The notes under the pieces were generated by a model. That model was not told where the DNA came from, did not search any database, and worked only from the letters and a program-made list of their open reading frames with translations. A DNA stretch of 20,424 bases from Pseudomonadota bacterium (lineage in GTDB: Bacteria; Pseudomonadota; Gammaproteobacteria; Acidithiobacillales; Acidithiobacillaceae), in contig JAKAVW010000018.1 in the NCBI GenBank assembly GCA_021827445.1, positions 1-20,424 on the forward strand. Direction: 5' to 3'. Positions within the stretch are counted from its first letter, which is position 1, and the number at the start of each line of letters is the position of its first letter. Shown in pieces: positions 1 to 7,216 of this stretch. The position numbers and the translations under genes were made by a program.

Positions 1-45
1 TTGTGATTCCGGTTGTCGCGGGTTCGAACCCCGTCAGCCACCCCA
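1..45 (+). tRNA. tRNA-His (GTG), 3' part only
   Basis: The window starts in the anticodon loop: TTGTGAT contains anticodon GTG at 3-5. It is followed by the 3' half of the anticodon stem, the variable region, a T arm with loop TTCGAAC flanked by GGG/CCC, and the acceptor strand AGCCACC with encoded CCA ending at 45. The pattern matches bacterial tRNA-His, including the C73 that pairs with G-1. The 5' half lies outside the window. Confidence 0.93.
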
Positions 46-291
46 TATTTTCAACAGGTTTGCGAGCAATCCCCCTCGCTACTGTCTAATACAATCCCGT
101 CTGTCTAATATCTTGGTCCGTAATCCGGCTCTTCTGCCAGTGGCCACACGCGGTAAGGCACTATCGGATCATCTTATAACTGCTTCTTAGCTTTTGGAAT
201 TCCGGACCAGAATGCGGTCAGGCACAGGCCCCTTCCCTGGAGAGCTTCGACACACTGGACGACGCGCAGTCGATGAGCGACGAGGAAACCA
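46..291. other. Intergenic stretch after tRNA-His with a coding-like remnant
   Basis: There is no complete gene here. A direct repeat CTGTCTAATA occurs at 82-91 and 101-110. A weak hairpin GCGAG/CTCGC lies at about 62-79. From about 180 the plus strand is open in one frame and reads protein-like, for example SLESFDTLDDAQSMSDEETI, up to a stop after the G-rich tract near 360. I do not recognise this peptide. It may be the decayed end of a gene cut off when this region rearranged. Confidence 0.35.
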
Positions 292-1950
292 TCAGTCGTT
301 ATATCCTACGGAGTCCTGCGTGGGGGGGGGAGGGGGGGGTAAATTACTCTTGTAATTCAATATATTGAATGACTTAACCCATCCGGGAACCTCATCAGCA
401 GGCATGGGTTTAGAGAAGAGATAGCCCTGCATGGCATGACAATCCAGGGTCTCCAGGAGCTGTAAATGGCCGATGGTCTCCACCCCCTCCGCGACCACTT
501 CGAGACCCAGCATATTGGCCGTCGTTGTAACACCGGCAACGATGGCGAAGTCCCGCGGATCATTCAGAATATCCCGCACGAAGCTCTGGTCCACCTTGAT
601 CGTTTGAGCTGGCAGTTTCTGCAGGTAGCTCAGGGAAGCACTACCGGTGCCGAAGTCATCCAAAGCAATGCGCAGACCCAACTCGTTACAGACCCGTAGA
701 GTTTCTTGTGCTTTGGGGAAATCCAGCATGGGCGCACTTTCTGTGACCTCGATCTCGCACATTTCAGATGGGATGCCGGGATGCGCCGCCAGAGCCGTGC
801 GTATATCATCCAGAAATCTGGGATCCAGTAGATGGCGGGCACTGACGTTCATAGACATTCGAAAAGGAAGCCCATCGCGATGCCACTGTTCTCCCTGAGC
901 CAATACGGCATCGAACACAAAACAGCCGATGCGCCGGGCCAGACGCGGATGATCCAGGGCTTCGGCAAACGCAACTGGCGGGAGGATTCCGCGTTGCGGA
1001 TGCGCCATCCGGATAAGCGCCTCGAAGCCGATGATCCCTTCGCAGGGTGCAGCCCCATCGTGGATCGACACCACCGGCTGGTAGTACATGATCAGCCGCT
1101 GATCTTCGAGCGCCGCCTGGGTCATCACCATCTCCTCCATGAGTTGTTCCTGTTGAGCATCCATGGTTTTTTCATAGAATCGGTACTGGTTACGTCCGCC
1201 ATTCTTGGCGGCATAAAGCGCCATATCGGCATGCCGCAACACACTCCGTTGATCACCGTCATCCCAGGGAATGACGGTGATCCCCAAACTGCCCGAGATG
1301 GTTACGCTGTTTCCGTCCAAAAGGATCGGCTCGGCAATCGCCTGGAGCAGGCGATTCGCCAAGTGTTGCGCCCCTTTCATATGATGGATTTCGGGAAGCA
1401 CCAGACCAAATTCGTCGCCGCCGAGTCGGGCTATCGTATCCTCCGTCCGTAATGCCTCCCGCGTGCGGCGCGCCACCTCTTGCAGGAGAATATCCCCCAT
1501 ATCATGACCCAAACCATCATTCACCTGTTTGAATCCATCCAGATCCAGAATACCCACCAGCAGGAGTGTTTCCTGTCTGGTCACCGCACGACTCGCCTGT
1601 TGCAGGCGATCCAGAAACAAGGTCCGGTTCGGCAATCCAGTGAGCAGGTCGTGCGTGGCCTGATAGGCGAGATCCGCCGTGAGCCGACGTTTCTCCGTCA
1701 CATCATGGAAGACCAGCACAGCACCCAGTATAGTGCCATCCCGCGCACGGATGGGGGCGGCTGAATCTTCTATGGCGCGTTCTTCGCCCTGTGCGGTAAT
1801 GAGTATGGTGTGATTGGCCAGTCCGATAATTTTGCCTTCCTGCAGTACCCGTTGAACCGGATTCGCCACCGGGGCATGGTCTCCTTCCCGCACGATCTTA
1901 AAAACCGCATCCAGTGGTTTCCCCAACATTTCCGCACGCGGATAACCCAT
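292..1950 (-). CDS. PAS-GGDEF-EAL part of an amber-interrupted c-di-GMP enzyme (copy 1)
   Basis: This is the 3' part of the leftward c-di-GMP gene; the frame is open from 2088 and the first in-frame ATG is at 1950. Numbered from that ATG it holds the rest of a PAS domain, GGDEF at residues 177-181 preceded by an inhibitory-site motif RTED, and EAL at 310-312. The EAL active-site motifs NVS, EVTE, DDFGTG, KVD, AEGVE and QGY are all visible, so both domains look catalytically competent. The family makes (GGDEF) and degrades (EAL) cyclic di-GMP. The protein aligns almost throughout with the paralogue at 3448-6192. It is cut from its sensor by an in-frame TAG at 2089-2091. No good Shine-Dalgarno precedes ATG 1950, so separate translation is doubtful. 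The C-terminus is abnormal: after WVKSFNILN it runs through a six-proline stretch coded by the G-rich tract. Confidence 0.8.
   Translation of the reverse strand: MGYPRAEMLGKPLDAVFKIVREGDHAPVANPVQRVLQEGKIIGLANHTILITAQGEERAIEDSAAPIRARDGTILGAVLVFHDVTEKRRLTADLAYQATHDLLTGLPNRTLFLDRLQQASRAVTRQETLLLVGILDLDGFKQVNDGLGHDMGDILLQEVARRTREALRTEDTIARLGGDEFGLVLPEIHHMKGAQHLANRLLQAIAEPILLDGNSVTISGSLGITVIPWDDGDQRSVLRHADMALYAAKNGGRNQYRFYEKTMDAQQEQLMEEMVMTQAALEDQRLIMYYQPVVSIHDGAAPCEGIIGFEALIRMAHPQRGILPPVAFAEALDHPRLARRIGCFVFDAVLAQGEQWHRDGLPFRMSMNVSARHLLDPRFLDDIRTALAAHPGIPSEMCEIEVTESAPMLDFPKAQETLRVCNELGLRIALDDFGTGSASLSYLQKLPAQTIKVDQSFVRDILNDPRDFAIVAGVTTTANMLGLEVVAEGVETIGHLQLLETLDCHAMQGYLFSKPMPADEVPGWVKSFNILNYKSNLPPPPPPTQDSVGYND
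322..339. repeat. G9-A-G8 homopolymer-like tract
   Basis: The plus strand carries nine G, one A and eight G. On the minus strand it codes six prolines near the C-terminus of the EAL protein. Such tracts slip easily in replication and sequencing and can form G-quadruplexes. The normal protein end, judged from the paralogue, lies just before it, so a slip would alter only the tail. Confidence 0.85.
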
Positions 1951-2088
1951 CAGGGTCTCGGCGACAGGGTTGAGATCCGTGACCCGCCCGGCTATATCTG
2001 TAGTGACAACCGCATCGCCGATGGAAAGCAGGGTAACTTCCGCTCGTTCCTTGGCCTCCCAGAGTGATGTCTCAGCAGCGTCCTTTTC

Positions 2089-2091
2089 CTA
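2089..2091 (-). other. In-frame amber stop splitting sensor and catalytic parts
   Basis: The minus strand reads CGA GAA AGA ATA TAG GAA AAG GAC, and the same frame continues open to 292. Aligned without gaps to the intact paralogue (RERI*EKDAAETSLWEAKERAEV against REREKERQQVQQELWEEKER...), the TAG falls opposite a lysine. One base change from AAG would explain it. There is no frameshift. Confidence 0.9.
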
Positions 2092-3093
2092 TATTCTTTC
2101 TCGGGCCACCCGTCGGAGTGTCAGATAACCCAACGTCGACAGCAGTAGAAGAGCAAGCATGGCGGCCAGCGGTCCGGTCATACGGTTCCACCAGGCGGCC
2201 ACCAATACGGAGCGTGGCAAAGCCACCCCTGCCACCAGTGAGTAGCCGGGTACGCGGTACCAGGCGCCCAATCGCCACTGGTTTACGGCCGTCGCTAAAC
2301 CGTAGTACACATCGTATTGCGCACCTTGATGCGCAAATATGGATTGTGCGGCGATACCATTTTGCCGAATGCTAAAAGAGGTCTTGGTCGGCGGTGGATA
2401 ACGGCTTTCCAGAACGCCCCCATTGCGCAAGAGAAAAATAGAGCCATGTTGCGGCAACGGTAGTGCCGCCCAAAAAGGCAACTGCCCATTCTGCAAAGGC
2501 AATAGCACTACCATCCGTAGAGGCTTGGGCACGCCATGATCAAGTATCTGCGTCTGCAGAAATAGAGGCACCATCCACGCGCCCTCTCGTGAGTGCATGG
2601 ACGTGGTTTGTACGGGTGGCCCCATACAAAATCCAGGAGAACGCCAACAATGATCGAGGAGGCGGTGTTGTTCCGGGTTGATTTTGAGAGGCGATTGCAC
2701 GCCCCTTCCGGATGGAGAAAGTAGCGCATCCAGCAAGCCCTTATCGGCGCCTGCGGCGACCGGGGACCCCTGCCATGACCGGACACCGATGGCGGCAAAA
2801 TTGTGTTCAAATACCAGATAATTTTCGAGCGTTTCGCGGGTGGTAATGGGGTGATCCACCCCTTCTGGAACAACCTCGTTTCCCAGCATCCGTATGGAGT
2901 TGTGTGCATCATTTAGAAACAGATGGGTGCCATCTGCCACGGCAGCCGCCAACGCCAAAAGATTGGTGCCATACTGGTGGCGGATTTGCTGCCAATCCGC
3001 ATAGCCCAGCCATCCTCCGGCCACCAACACGACAACCAAAAACAGCAGCCAGGCGCGGTAGAGCCAGGTTAGCATGGGCAACAAGGGTGACAA
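2089..3093 (-). CDS. Periplasmic sensor part of the interrupted c-di-GMP enzyme (copy 1)
   Basis: This is a 334-residue membrane protein ending at the in-frame amber codon. TM1 lies at about residues 13-31 and TM2 at about 307-327. Between them is a periplasmic region whose end (VPGYSLVAGVALPRSV...AAWW) looks like the tail of a PDC/dCache sensor domain of diguanylate cyclases. It shares with the paralogue a pair of cysteines six residues apart (C149, C156) followed by GPPV, plus the stretches WMVPLF and SIFLLR. The start is taken as TTG at 3093; it has no clear Shine-Dalgarno, and ATG at residue 7 is an alternative. Alone, this product would be a sensor without an output domain. It is best read as the N-terminal third of a broken gene spanning 3093-292. 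Confidence 0.75.
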   Translation of the reverse strand: MSPLLPMLTWLYRAWLLFLVVVLVAGGWLGYADWQQIRHQYGTNLLALAAAVADGTHLFLNDAHNSIRMLGNEVVPEGVDHPITTRETLENYLVFEHNFAAIGVRSWQGSPVAAGADKGLLDALLSPSGRGVQSPLKINPEQHRLLDHCWRSPGFCMGPPVQTTSMHSREGAWMVPLFLQTQILDHGVPKPLRMVVLLPLQNGQLPFWAALPLPQHGSIFLLRNGGVLESRYPPPTKTSFSIRQNGIAAQSIFAHQGAQYDVYYGLATAVNQWRLGAWYRVPGYSLVAGVALPRSVLVAAWWNRMTGPLAAMLALLLLSTLGYLTLRRVARERI

Positions 3094-3447
3094 TTTAGCA
3101 TGATGGATTGCGACTCGATTCCATTTCTGGGGCAGAGCATTGTACTTAATTAGTACAGAAACGCAGAGTATGCCACGTTTGGTTTACCTTTGATGGTATG
3201 GGTCCCCCTCCAGCGTGCAACAGAATGGAAGAAACAGCGGCGTTACTGGGATGTCACCGGCCAGCGAAGGGCGACGTAGTAGCGCCCATTTCAATGTGTC
3301 TCAAATGGGGGTCTCGAACGGTGCTCAGAATGGGTATTTTTGCTTCCTTTCGCAATGGAAACTGGATGGACCAGACCAAAACGGGCATTTTCCGGCTATT
3401 TGTACTATGTATGACGCATACGTACGAATCGGACCAGAGGCGCAGCA
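3094..3447. other. Divergent intergenic region between the two c-di-GMP genes
   Basis: These 354 bases separate the divergent starts. Besides the palindrome at 3141-3157 there is a second inverted repeat, GTATG-ACG-CATAC at 3409-3421, 27 bases before the rightward start. Several loosely similar ATGGG/ATTTT stretches occur between 3290 and 3400 but do not form a clear repeat. No convincing sigma70 promoter for the rightward gene and no c-di-GMP riboswitch consensus were seen. Short open frames here have no protein-like character. Confidence 0.5.
3139..3157. promoter_or_regulatory. Palindrome overlapping a possible -10 box of copy 1
   Basis: TGTACTTAATTAGTACA at 3141-3157 has 6-bp arms (TGTACT/AGTACA) around TAATT. 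On the minus strand TACAAT (3144-3139) would make a reasonable -10 for the leftward gene, about 45 bases before its start, although no good -35 is visible. A repressor or activator site between the two divergent genes is plausible. I cannot assign a regulator. Confidence 0.35.
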
Positions 3448-6192
3448 TTGAGTCAGCCATATCCGCAGGCTCCCAGACACCACACTTATATCCCGCGCTG
3501 GCTACTTCGCCTGTGGTGGGGATTCATGCTGGTCGTTTTGCTTGTGGGGGCGGGCCTGGCATGGTCTAACTGGCAGCAAACCGGGGTGCGGGAAACCCGC
3601 AGCCTCCAGACGCTGGCGGCATCGCTGGCCGAGGGGACACGGGTCATGCTGGATGGTACACGGGTCTCGATGGTGCTGATCGGACAACAACTGGCATCAG
3701 TGCCAACCCATTCGGGACCTACCGCAGAGAAGTTGCTGCAGAGTTATCTGATGCTACAGCCGGATCTTTCTGCAGTGGGGGTATTGATGGCGAGTGGGCA
3801 CATAGTTACCACGGGCACGCGTCAGCGCTTCCTCAAGGACCTGCTTTCGGATATCGATGCGCATACCGCGGCCCTCCACTCGGGATTGAATGCCGCGCAG
3901 CAAGCTGCGTTGAGCCATTGCCAGCGTTCTGCCGGGTTTTGCCTGGGGCCTCCCGTGCGCGACTCGGACCCCGGTAGTAGTCATGGCATATGGATGATTC
4001 CCCTTTTCCAGCCGACTTCCGGAATGGACGGGAAACGGCTTTTGGTCGCCTTGTTGCCACTTATAAACGGGCGGTTGCCTGCCTGGCGCGGGCTCCCTCT
4101 GCCACCTCAATCCGCTATTTTTCTCCTGCGGGACAATGGATTTCTGATGAGTCGTTATCCGTATTCCGCCCGTGTCCATTATGCGCAACCGCAGCAAGGT
4201 GTTGTGGCGCAACACCTTATGAATCACCCGGATCTGCAGTCGGGCGTGTTTTCCGGCGTGAGCAGTGCGGTGGCCGCATGGCGCCTGTGTACCGTACACC
4301 GAATAGCGGGGTACCCTGTCGTAGCGGGGGTGTGCATTCCGCGCTCCGTTTTGGGGGCGGCATGGTGGCGCAGCATGAAGGCACCAACCGCTGGCGCAAT
4401 TGCTCTGTTGTTACTATCCACGTTCGGCTACGGCTATCTGCGGCGACTCGGTCGGGAGCGGGAAAAAGAACGACAACAGGTCCAGCAGGAATTATGGGAA
4501 GAGAAAGAACGGGCGGAAGTCACTCTGCACTCCATTGGTGATGCGGTGATCACCACGGATATCCAGGGTCAGGTGCTGGACATGAATGCCGTCGCCGAAG
4601 ACTTAACGGGTTATACCCGCGCGGAAGTCGTTGGCCAGCCCTTGGAAGCCATATTTCGCATTGTTCAGGAAGGCGGTCAGGAACCGGCGGACAATCCTGT
4701 CCGGCGCGTTTTGGAAGAAGACAGAGTGGTAGAGTTGGCCAATCACACCGTGCTCATCACCAAAGAAGGACAGGAGCGCAGCGTTGAGGATAGCGCGGCA
4801 CCGATACGGGATCGACAGGGCGTCTTGCTGGGCGCGGTGCTGGTCTTCCGGGATGTCACCGAAAAACGTCGGCTGACCTCCGAACTGGCGCATCAGGCTA
4901 CCCACGATGCGCTCACCGGATTGCCCAACCGAGTGCTGTTCATGGACCGATTGGGTCATGAACAGGCCCAGACCCTGCGCCGCGAGCGCCTGTTGGGGGT
5001 GGGGCTTTTGGATCTGGACGGGTTCAAACAGGTCAATGACCGCTTCGGGCATGCCGCCGGTGATGTGCTGTTGCAGGAGATGGCACGACGATTGCTCGAT
5101 GAACTGCGATCCGGTGATACGCTGGCGCGGATGGGTGGTGATGAGTTTGGCTTGCTACTCCCGGATATGGAGCGTATTGAGCAAGTGGAGGGTGTTTGCG
5201 CCCGGCTGCTGGAAGTGCTGCGCACCCCATTCCAGTTAGCAGGGGAAGATATCCCGCTGTCAGGCAGTGTGGGACTGACCAGTTACCCGCTGGATGATGC
5301 ACCGCCAGAGGATTCGCTGCGGCACGCGGACCTGGCCCTGTATACTGCCAAGGCGGCGGGGAAGGATCGGCTTCAATGGTTTGAATGGCCGATGGATCAA
5401 CTTCAAATAGAGCGAATGGAGGTGTACAAAATGGCGGAAGCCGCATTGAATCAGGGGCGGCTGCTGCTCCACTACCAACCTGTCGTGGAGAAGACCAACG
5501 GACCCGTAGCGGTGGAAGCATTGCTCCGACTGGACCACCCGGAACGCGGATTATTACCTCCTGCGGCCTTCGCCAGTGCCCTGGATGCCCCTCGTCTGGC
5601 GCGGCGCATCGGCTGCCTCGTGCTGGAGTCGGCGCTGGCGCAAGCGGAAGTCTGGCATCGGCAGGAGCTACCCCTGCGCGTTTCGGTGAATGTGAGTGCT
5701 TATCATTTGTTGGATCAGGCTTTTCTCTCCGACCTGCAGACCGCTTTGGATGCGCATGCTGATCTGCCGGCATCTGCGGTAGAAATTGAGATCACCGAAA
5801 CCGCACCGTTGCAGGATTTTGCCAGGGCACGGGAAACCCTGTTGGCCTGCAACCGGCTGGGGGTGCGGATCGCGCTGGACGATTTTGGCACGGGGAACGC
5901 CTCACTGACCTATTTGCAGAAGTTACCTGCGCAAACCATCAAGATCGATCAGAGCTTCGTCCGGAACATCCTCCACGACCCCAGGGATCATGCGATCGTG
6001 GCCGGGGTGGTGACCAGCGCCCACCTGCTGGGACTGCAAGTAGTGGCGGAAGGGGTGGAAACAGCCGGGCACGCCGATCTACTCACCCAGATGCAATGTC
6101 ACTGTTTGCAGGGTTACGCCATAGCGCGGCCTATGGCGCCGGAGTTGATCCCGGATTGGGTGAACCGGTATAAGCCTATATTTCAAAAATAA
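3448..6192 (+). CDS. Membrane PDC-PAS-GGDEF-EAL c-di-GMP enzyme (copy 2, intact)
   Basis: This 914-residue bifunctional diguanylate cyclase/phosphodiesterase candidate starts at TTG 3448, seven bases after AGAGG (3436-3440). Order: TM1 (about 20-40); a periplasmic PDC/dCache-like sensor with C158 and C165 followed by GPPV; TM2 (about 311-330); a short charged helix; PAS (about 355-470); GGDEF at 563-567 with an inhibitory-site RSGD at 554-557; and EAL at 690-692. EAL residues are present in NVS, EITE, DDFGTG (811-816), KID, AEGVE (867-871) and QGY (888-890). Both active sites therefore look intact, and the net activity cannot be read from sequence. It lies divergent to a broken paralogue of the same architecture, so it may have taken over that gene's role. 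The sensed signal is unknown; the cysteine pair hints at redox or metal sensing. Confidence 0.93.
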   Translation: MSQPYPQAPRHHTYIPRWLLRLWWGFMLVVLLVGAGLAWSNWQQTGVRETRSLQTLAASLAEGTRVMLDGTRVSMVLIGQQLASVPTHSGPTAEKLLQSYLMLQPDLSAVGVLMASGHIVTTGTRQRFLKDLLSDIDAHTAALHSGLNAAQQAALSHCQRSAGFCLGPPVRDSDPGSSHGIWMIPLFQPTSGMDGKRLLVALLPLINGRLPAWRGLPLPPQSAIFLLRDNGFLMSRYPYSARVHYAQPQQGVVAQHLMNHPDLQSGVFSGVSSAVAAWRLCTVHRIAGYPVVAGVCIPRSVLGAAWWRSMKAPTAGAIALLLLSTFGYGYLRRLGREREKERQQVQQELWEEKERAEVTLHSIGDAVITTDIQGQVLDMNAVAEDLTGYTRAEVVGQPLEAIFRIVQEGGQEPADNPVRRVLEEDRVVELANHTVLITKEGQERSVEDSAAPIRDRQGVLLGAVLVFRDVTEKRRLTSELAHQATHDALTGLPNRVLFMDRLGHEQAQTLRRERLLGVGLLDLDGFKQVNDRFGHAAGDVLLQEMARRLLDELRSGDTLARMGGDEFGLLLPDMERIEQVEGVCARLLEVLRTPFQLAGEDIPLSGSVGLTSYPLDDAPPEDSLRHADLALYTAKAAGKDRLQWFEWPMDQLQIERMEVYKMAEAALNQGRLLLHYQPVVEKTNGPVAVEALLRLDHPERGLLPPAAFASALDAPRLARRIGCLVLESALAQAEVWHRQELPLRVSVNVSAYHLLDQAFLSDLQTALDAHADLPASAVEIEITETAPLQDFARARETLLACNRLGVRIALDDFGTGNASLTYLQKLPAQTIKIDQSFVRNILHDPRDHAIVAGVVTSAHLLGLQVVAEGVETAGHADLLTQMQCHCLQGYAIARPMAPELIPDWVNRYKPIFQK

Positions 6193-6212
6193 ACCCGGAA
6201 TCAGAAGCTTTG

Positions 6213-6329
6213 TTAAGGCGATTCCCTGGCGAGCTCCCTGGTGGCGCATTCGGCCAAGCGATTCTGGTACCCATCCTGAAAAATGACAGCAATGTCCTTC
6301 CCGAAAACCAGGGAGGTGTGATCACTCAT
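6213..6329 (-). CDS. Possible small ORF, 38 aa, unknown
   Basis: An ATG at 6329 opens a frame ending in TAA at 6213. The product begins MSDHTSLVFGKDIAV, contains FQDGYQNRLAECATREL and ends ARESP. It is not obviously a shadow of another gene. No strong Shine-Dalgarno is seen. It could be a fragment of a larger lost gene next to the PIN remnant. I do not recognise it. Confidence 0.2.
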   Translation of the reverse strand: MSDHTSLVFGKDIAVIFQDGYQNRLAECATRELARESP

Positions 6330-6382
6330 CCATCGAATATGCGCGGTCGCTCCCGTCACAACTGGACACACACATTCATGGC

Positions 6383-6466
6383 ATGAGGATTGCCGAACGG
6401 TACGGTTATAACGTCTGGGATGCCCTGATTGTCGATAGGAAATTACATGAACACGATAGGCATTGA
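6383..6466 (+). pseudogene. PIN-domain (VapC-like) toxin remnant
   Basis: The frame reads MRIAERYGYNVWDALIV and stops after DRKLHEHDRH. The motif RIAERYGY..(Y/W)DALI is characteristic of the C-terminal part of VapC-type PIN-domain ribonuclease toxins, where the Asp is a metal ligand. The same frame is open upstream (LDTHIHG), also as in VapC proteins, but no N-terminal PIN motifs, start or partner antitoxin can be found. The frame ends too early for an intact protein. I read it as the decayed tail of a toxin-antitoxin locus. Confidence 0.5.
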
Positions 6467-6563
6467 TTCCCGCAGTATGGAGAGCGCAATCAAGGTGTCA
6501 ATCATGCTTGTATCGGGAGCGGGGAACCTGGTGTGCCCCACAGCCATGAGGGCGCAGCCGAGC

Positions 6564-6596
6564 TATACTTGCACGAGGGAATGTCATTCCGACATT
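6564..6596 (+). promoter_or_regulatory. Putative -10 box and overlapping operator before the SHOCT gene
   Basis: TATACT at 6564-6569 fits a -10 box; no convincing -35 is present at normal spacing. Just downstream lie nested inverted repeats: GGAATG-T-CATTCC (6578-6590) and AATGTC-ATTCC-GACATT (6580-6596). Lying at the expected start of transcription, they would suit a repressor, or an activator-dependent promoter given the poor -35. The regulator is unknown. Confidence 0.35.
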
Positions 6597-6616
6597 TCAC
6601 GGCAGGAGGTCGTTCA

Positions 6617-7033
6617 ATGAGCAGCATGGATGAATCACAGCGAAAAAAGGGGAGCCGGATAGCCACCAAGGTGGGCTTTCTGGTGATGATGGTGCCTGTT
6701 TCGGCTTTGACACAGGCGGTCGCCACCACCGCGCCAGACTCGGCGGTAGACTTCTATCCCGGTCCGGACATGATGGGTGGTTGGGGAGCCGGTATGATGG
6801 GCGTTTTTGGACTGTTTTGGGGATTGTTGTGCCTGCTGGTTCTCGTGGGGATTGTGGGTGGTGTTGCGTTCCTGATCCGCGGGGCCTTTGCATGCAGGCA
6901 TCGCCATGGGTGCAGGAGCGACCTGGCCGACAACAAAGGTGGCACAGCCCCCAAACTCCTGGACGAGCGCTATGCACGCGGCGAGATCGAGCGTGACGAA
7001 TACCTTGAAAAGCGGAGCGATCTAGGAAAATGA
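6617..7033 (+). CDS. SHOCT-domain membrane protein
   Basis: The 138-residue protein starts at ATG 6617 behind a strong AGGAGG (6604-6609); the frame is open further upstream but lacks a ribosome site. Residues 17-37 look like a signal peptide or first membrane helix ending near ALTQAVA. A Met/Gly-rich stretch (PDMMGGWGAGMMG) then leads into a second helix (about 64-88). After a Cys/His-containing loop (FACRHRHGC) the C-terminus LLDERYARGEIERDEYLEKR is a classic SHOCT (short C-terminal oligomerisation) domain. SHOCT proteins of this shape are common and mostly of unknown function, often near metal-stress genes. The Met, Cys and His residues would fit metal contact, but that is inference. Confidence 0.85.
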   Translation: MSSMDESQRKKGSRIATKVGFLVMMVPVSALTQAVATTAPDSAVDFYPGPDMMGGWGAGMMGVFGLFWGLLCLLVLVGIVGGVAFLIRGAFACRHRHGCRSDLADNKGGTAPKLLDERYARGEIERDEYLEKRSDLGK

Positions 7034-7163
7034 GTGTGCATAGGGAGTGATGCCTACCAAACCCGTGCGAACTTGGCCGATTTTTTGTGGCATTGGGAAC
7101 ACGGCGCCCGACATCGGACACCGGCGAAATTATCTCCGATCCTATCCGACCCTCAAATGCGAA

Positions 7164-7193
7164 GGGGCCTCGCCGAAGCATCGACGAGGCCCC
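7164..7193 (-). terminator. Hairpin terminator of the lipoprotein gene
   Basis: On the minus strand, GGGGCCTCG pairs with CGAGGCCCC (9 bp) around a 12-base loop, 24 bases after the lipoprotein stop. The following T stretch is poor (TTCGCATTT), so termination may be incomplete. The stem could also serve the convergent SHOCT gene, which ends at 7033. Confidence 0.65.
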
Positions 7194-7216
7194 ATCACAA
7201 ACAATCGGCGCGAGAA

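Larger units (their letters stand above)
6193..6616. other. Gene-poor stretch with remnants
   Basis: An inverted repeat GGAATC/GATTCC at 6197-6225 just after the c-di-GMP gene could be a weak terminator, but it has no T tract. A minus-strand open frame at 6329-6213 codes 38 residues starting MSDHTSLVFGKDIAV. It has codon-like character but no recognised family. A PIN-domain remnant at 6383-6466 and a putative promoter/operator at 6564-6596 are listed separately. Confidence 0.4.

Noticed and set aside
82..110. Repeat CTGTCTAATA as start of a CRISPR-like array
   Set aside because: Only two copies of ten bases with a nine-base spacer; far too short and not continued.
322..339. G-rich tract as a transcription terminator
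   Set aside because: It forms no stem-loop with a following T run; it is a homopolymer-like tract only.
3094..3447. Possible c-di-GMP riboswitch before the c-di-GMP genes
   Set aside because: The conserved GEMM core and tetraloop-receptor pattern could not be found on either strand.
5033..5773. Minus-strand open frame of 246 codons inside the intact GGDEF-EAL gene
   Set aside because: Pro/Ala-rich antisense translation without domain features.
6533..6616. Upstream extension of the SHOCT protein beginning MPHSHEG
   Set aside because: It would include the putative promoter and operator, and the strong AGGAGG points to the ATG at 6617.
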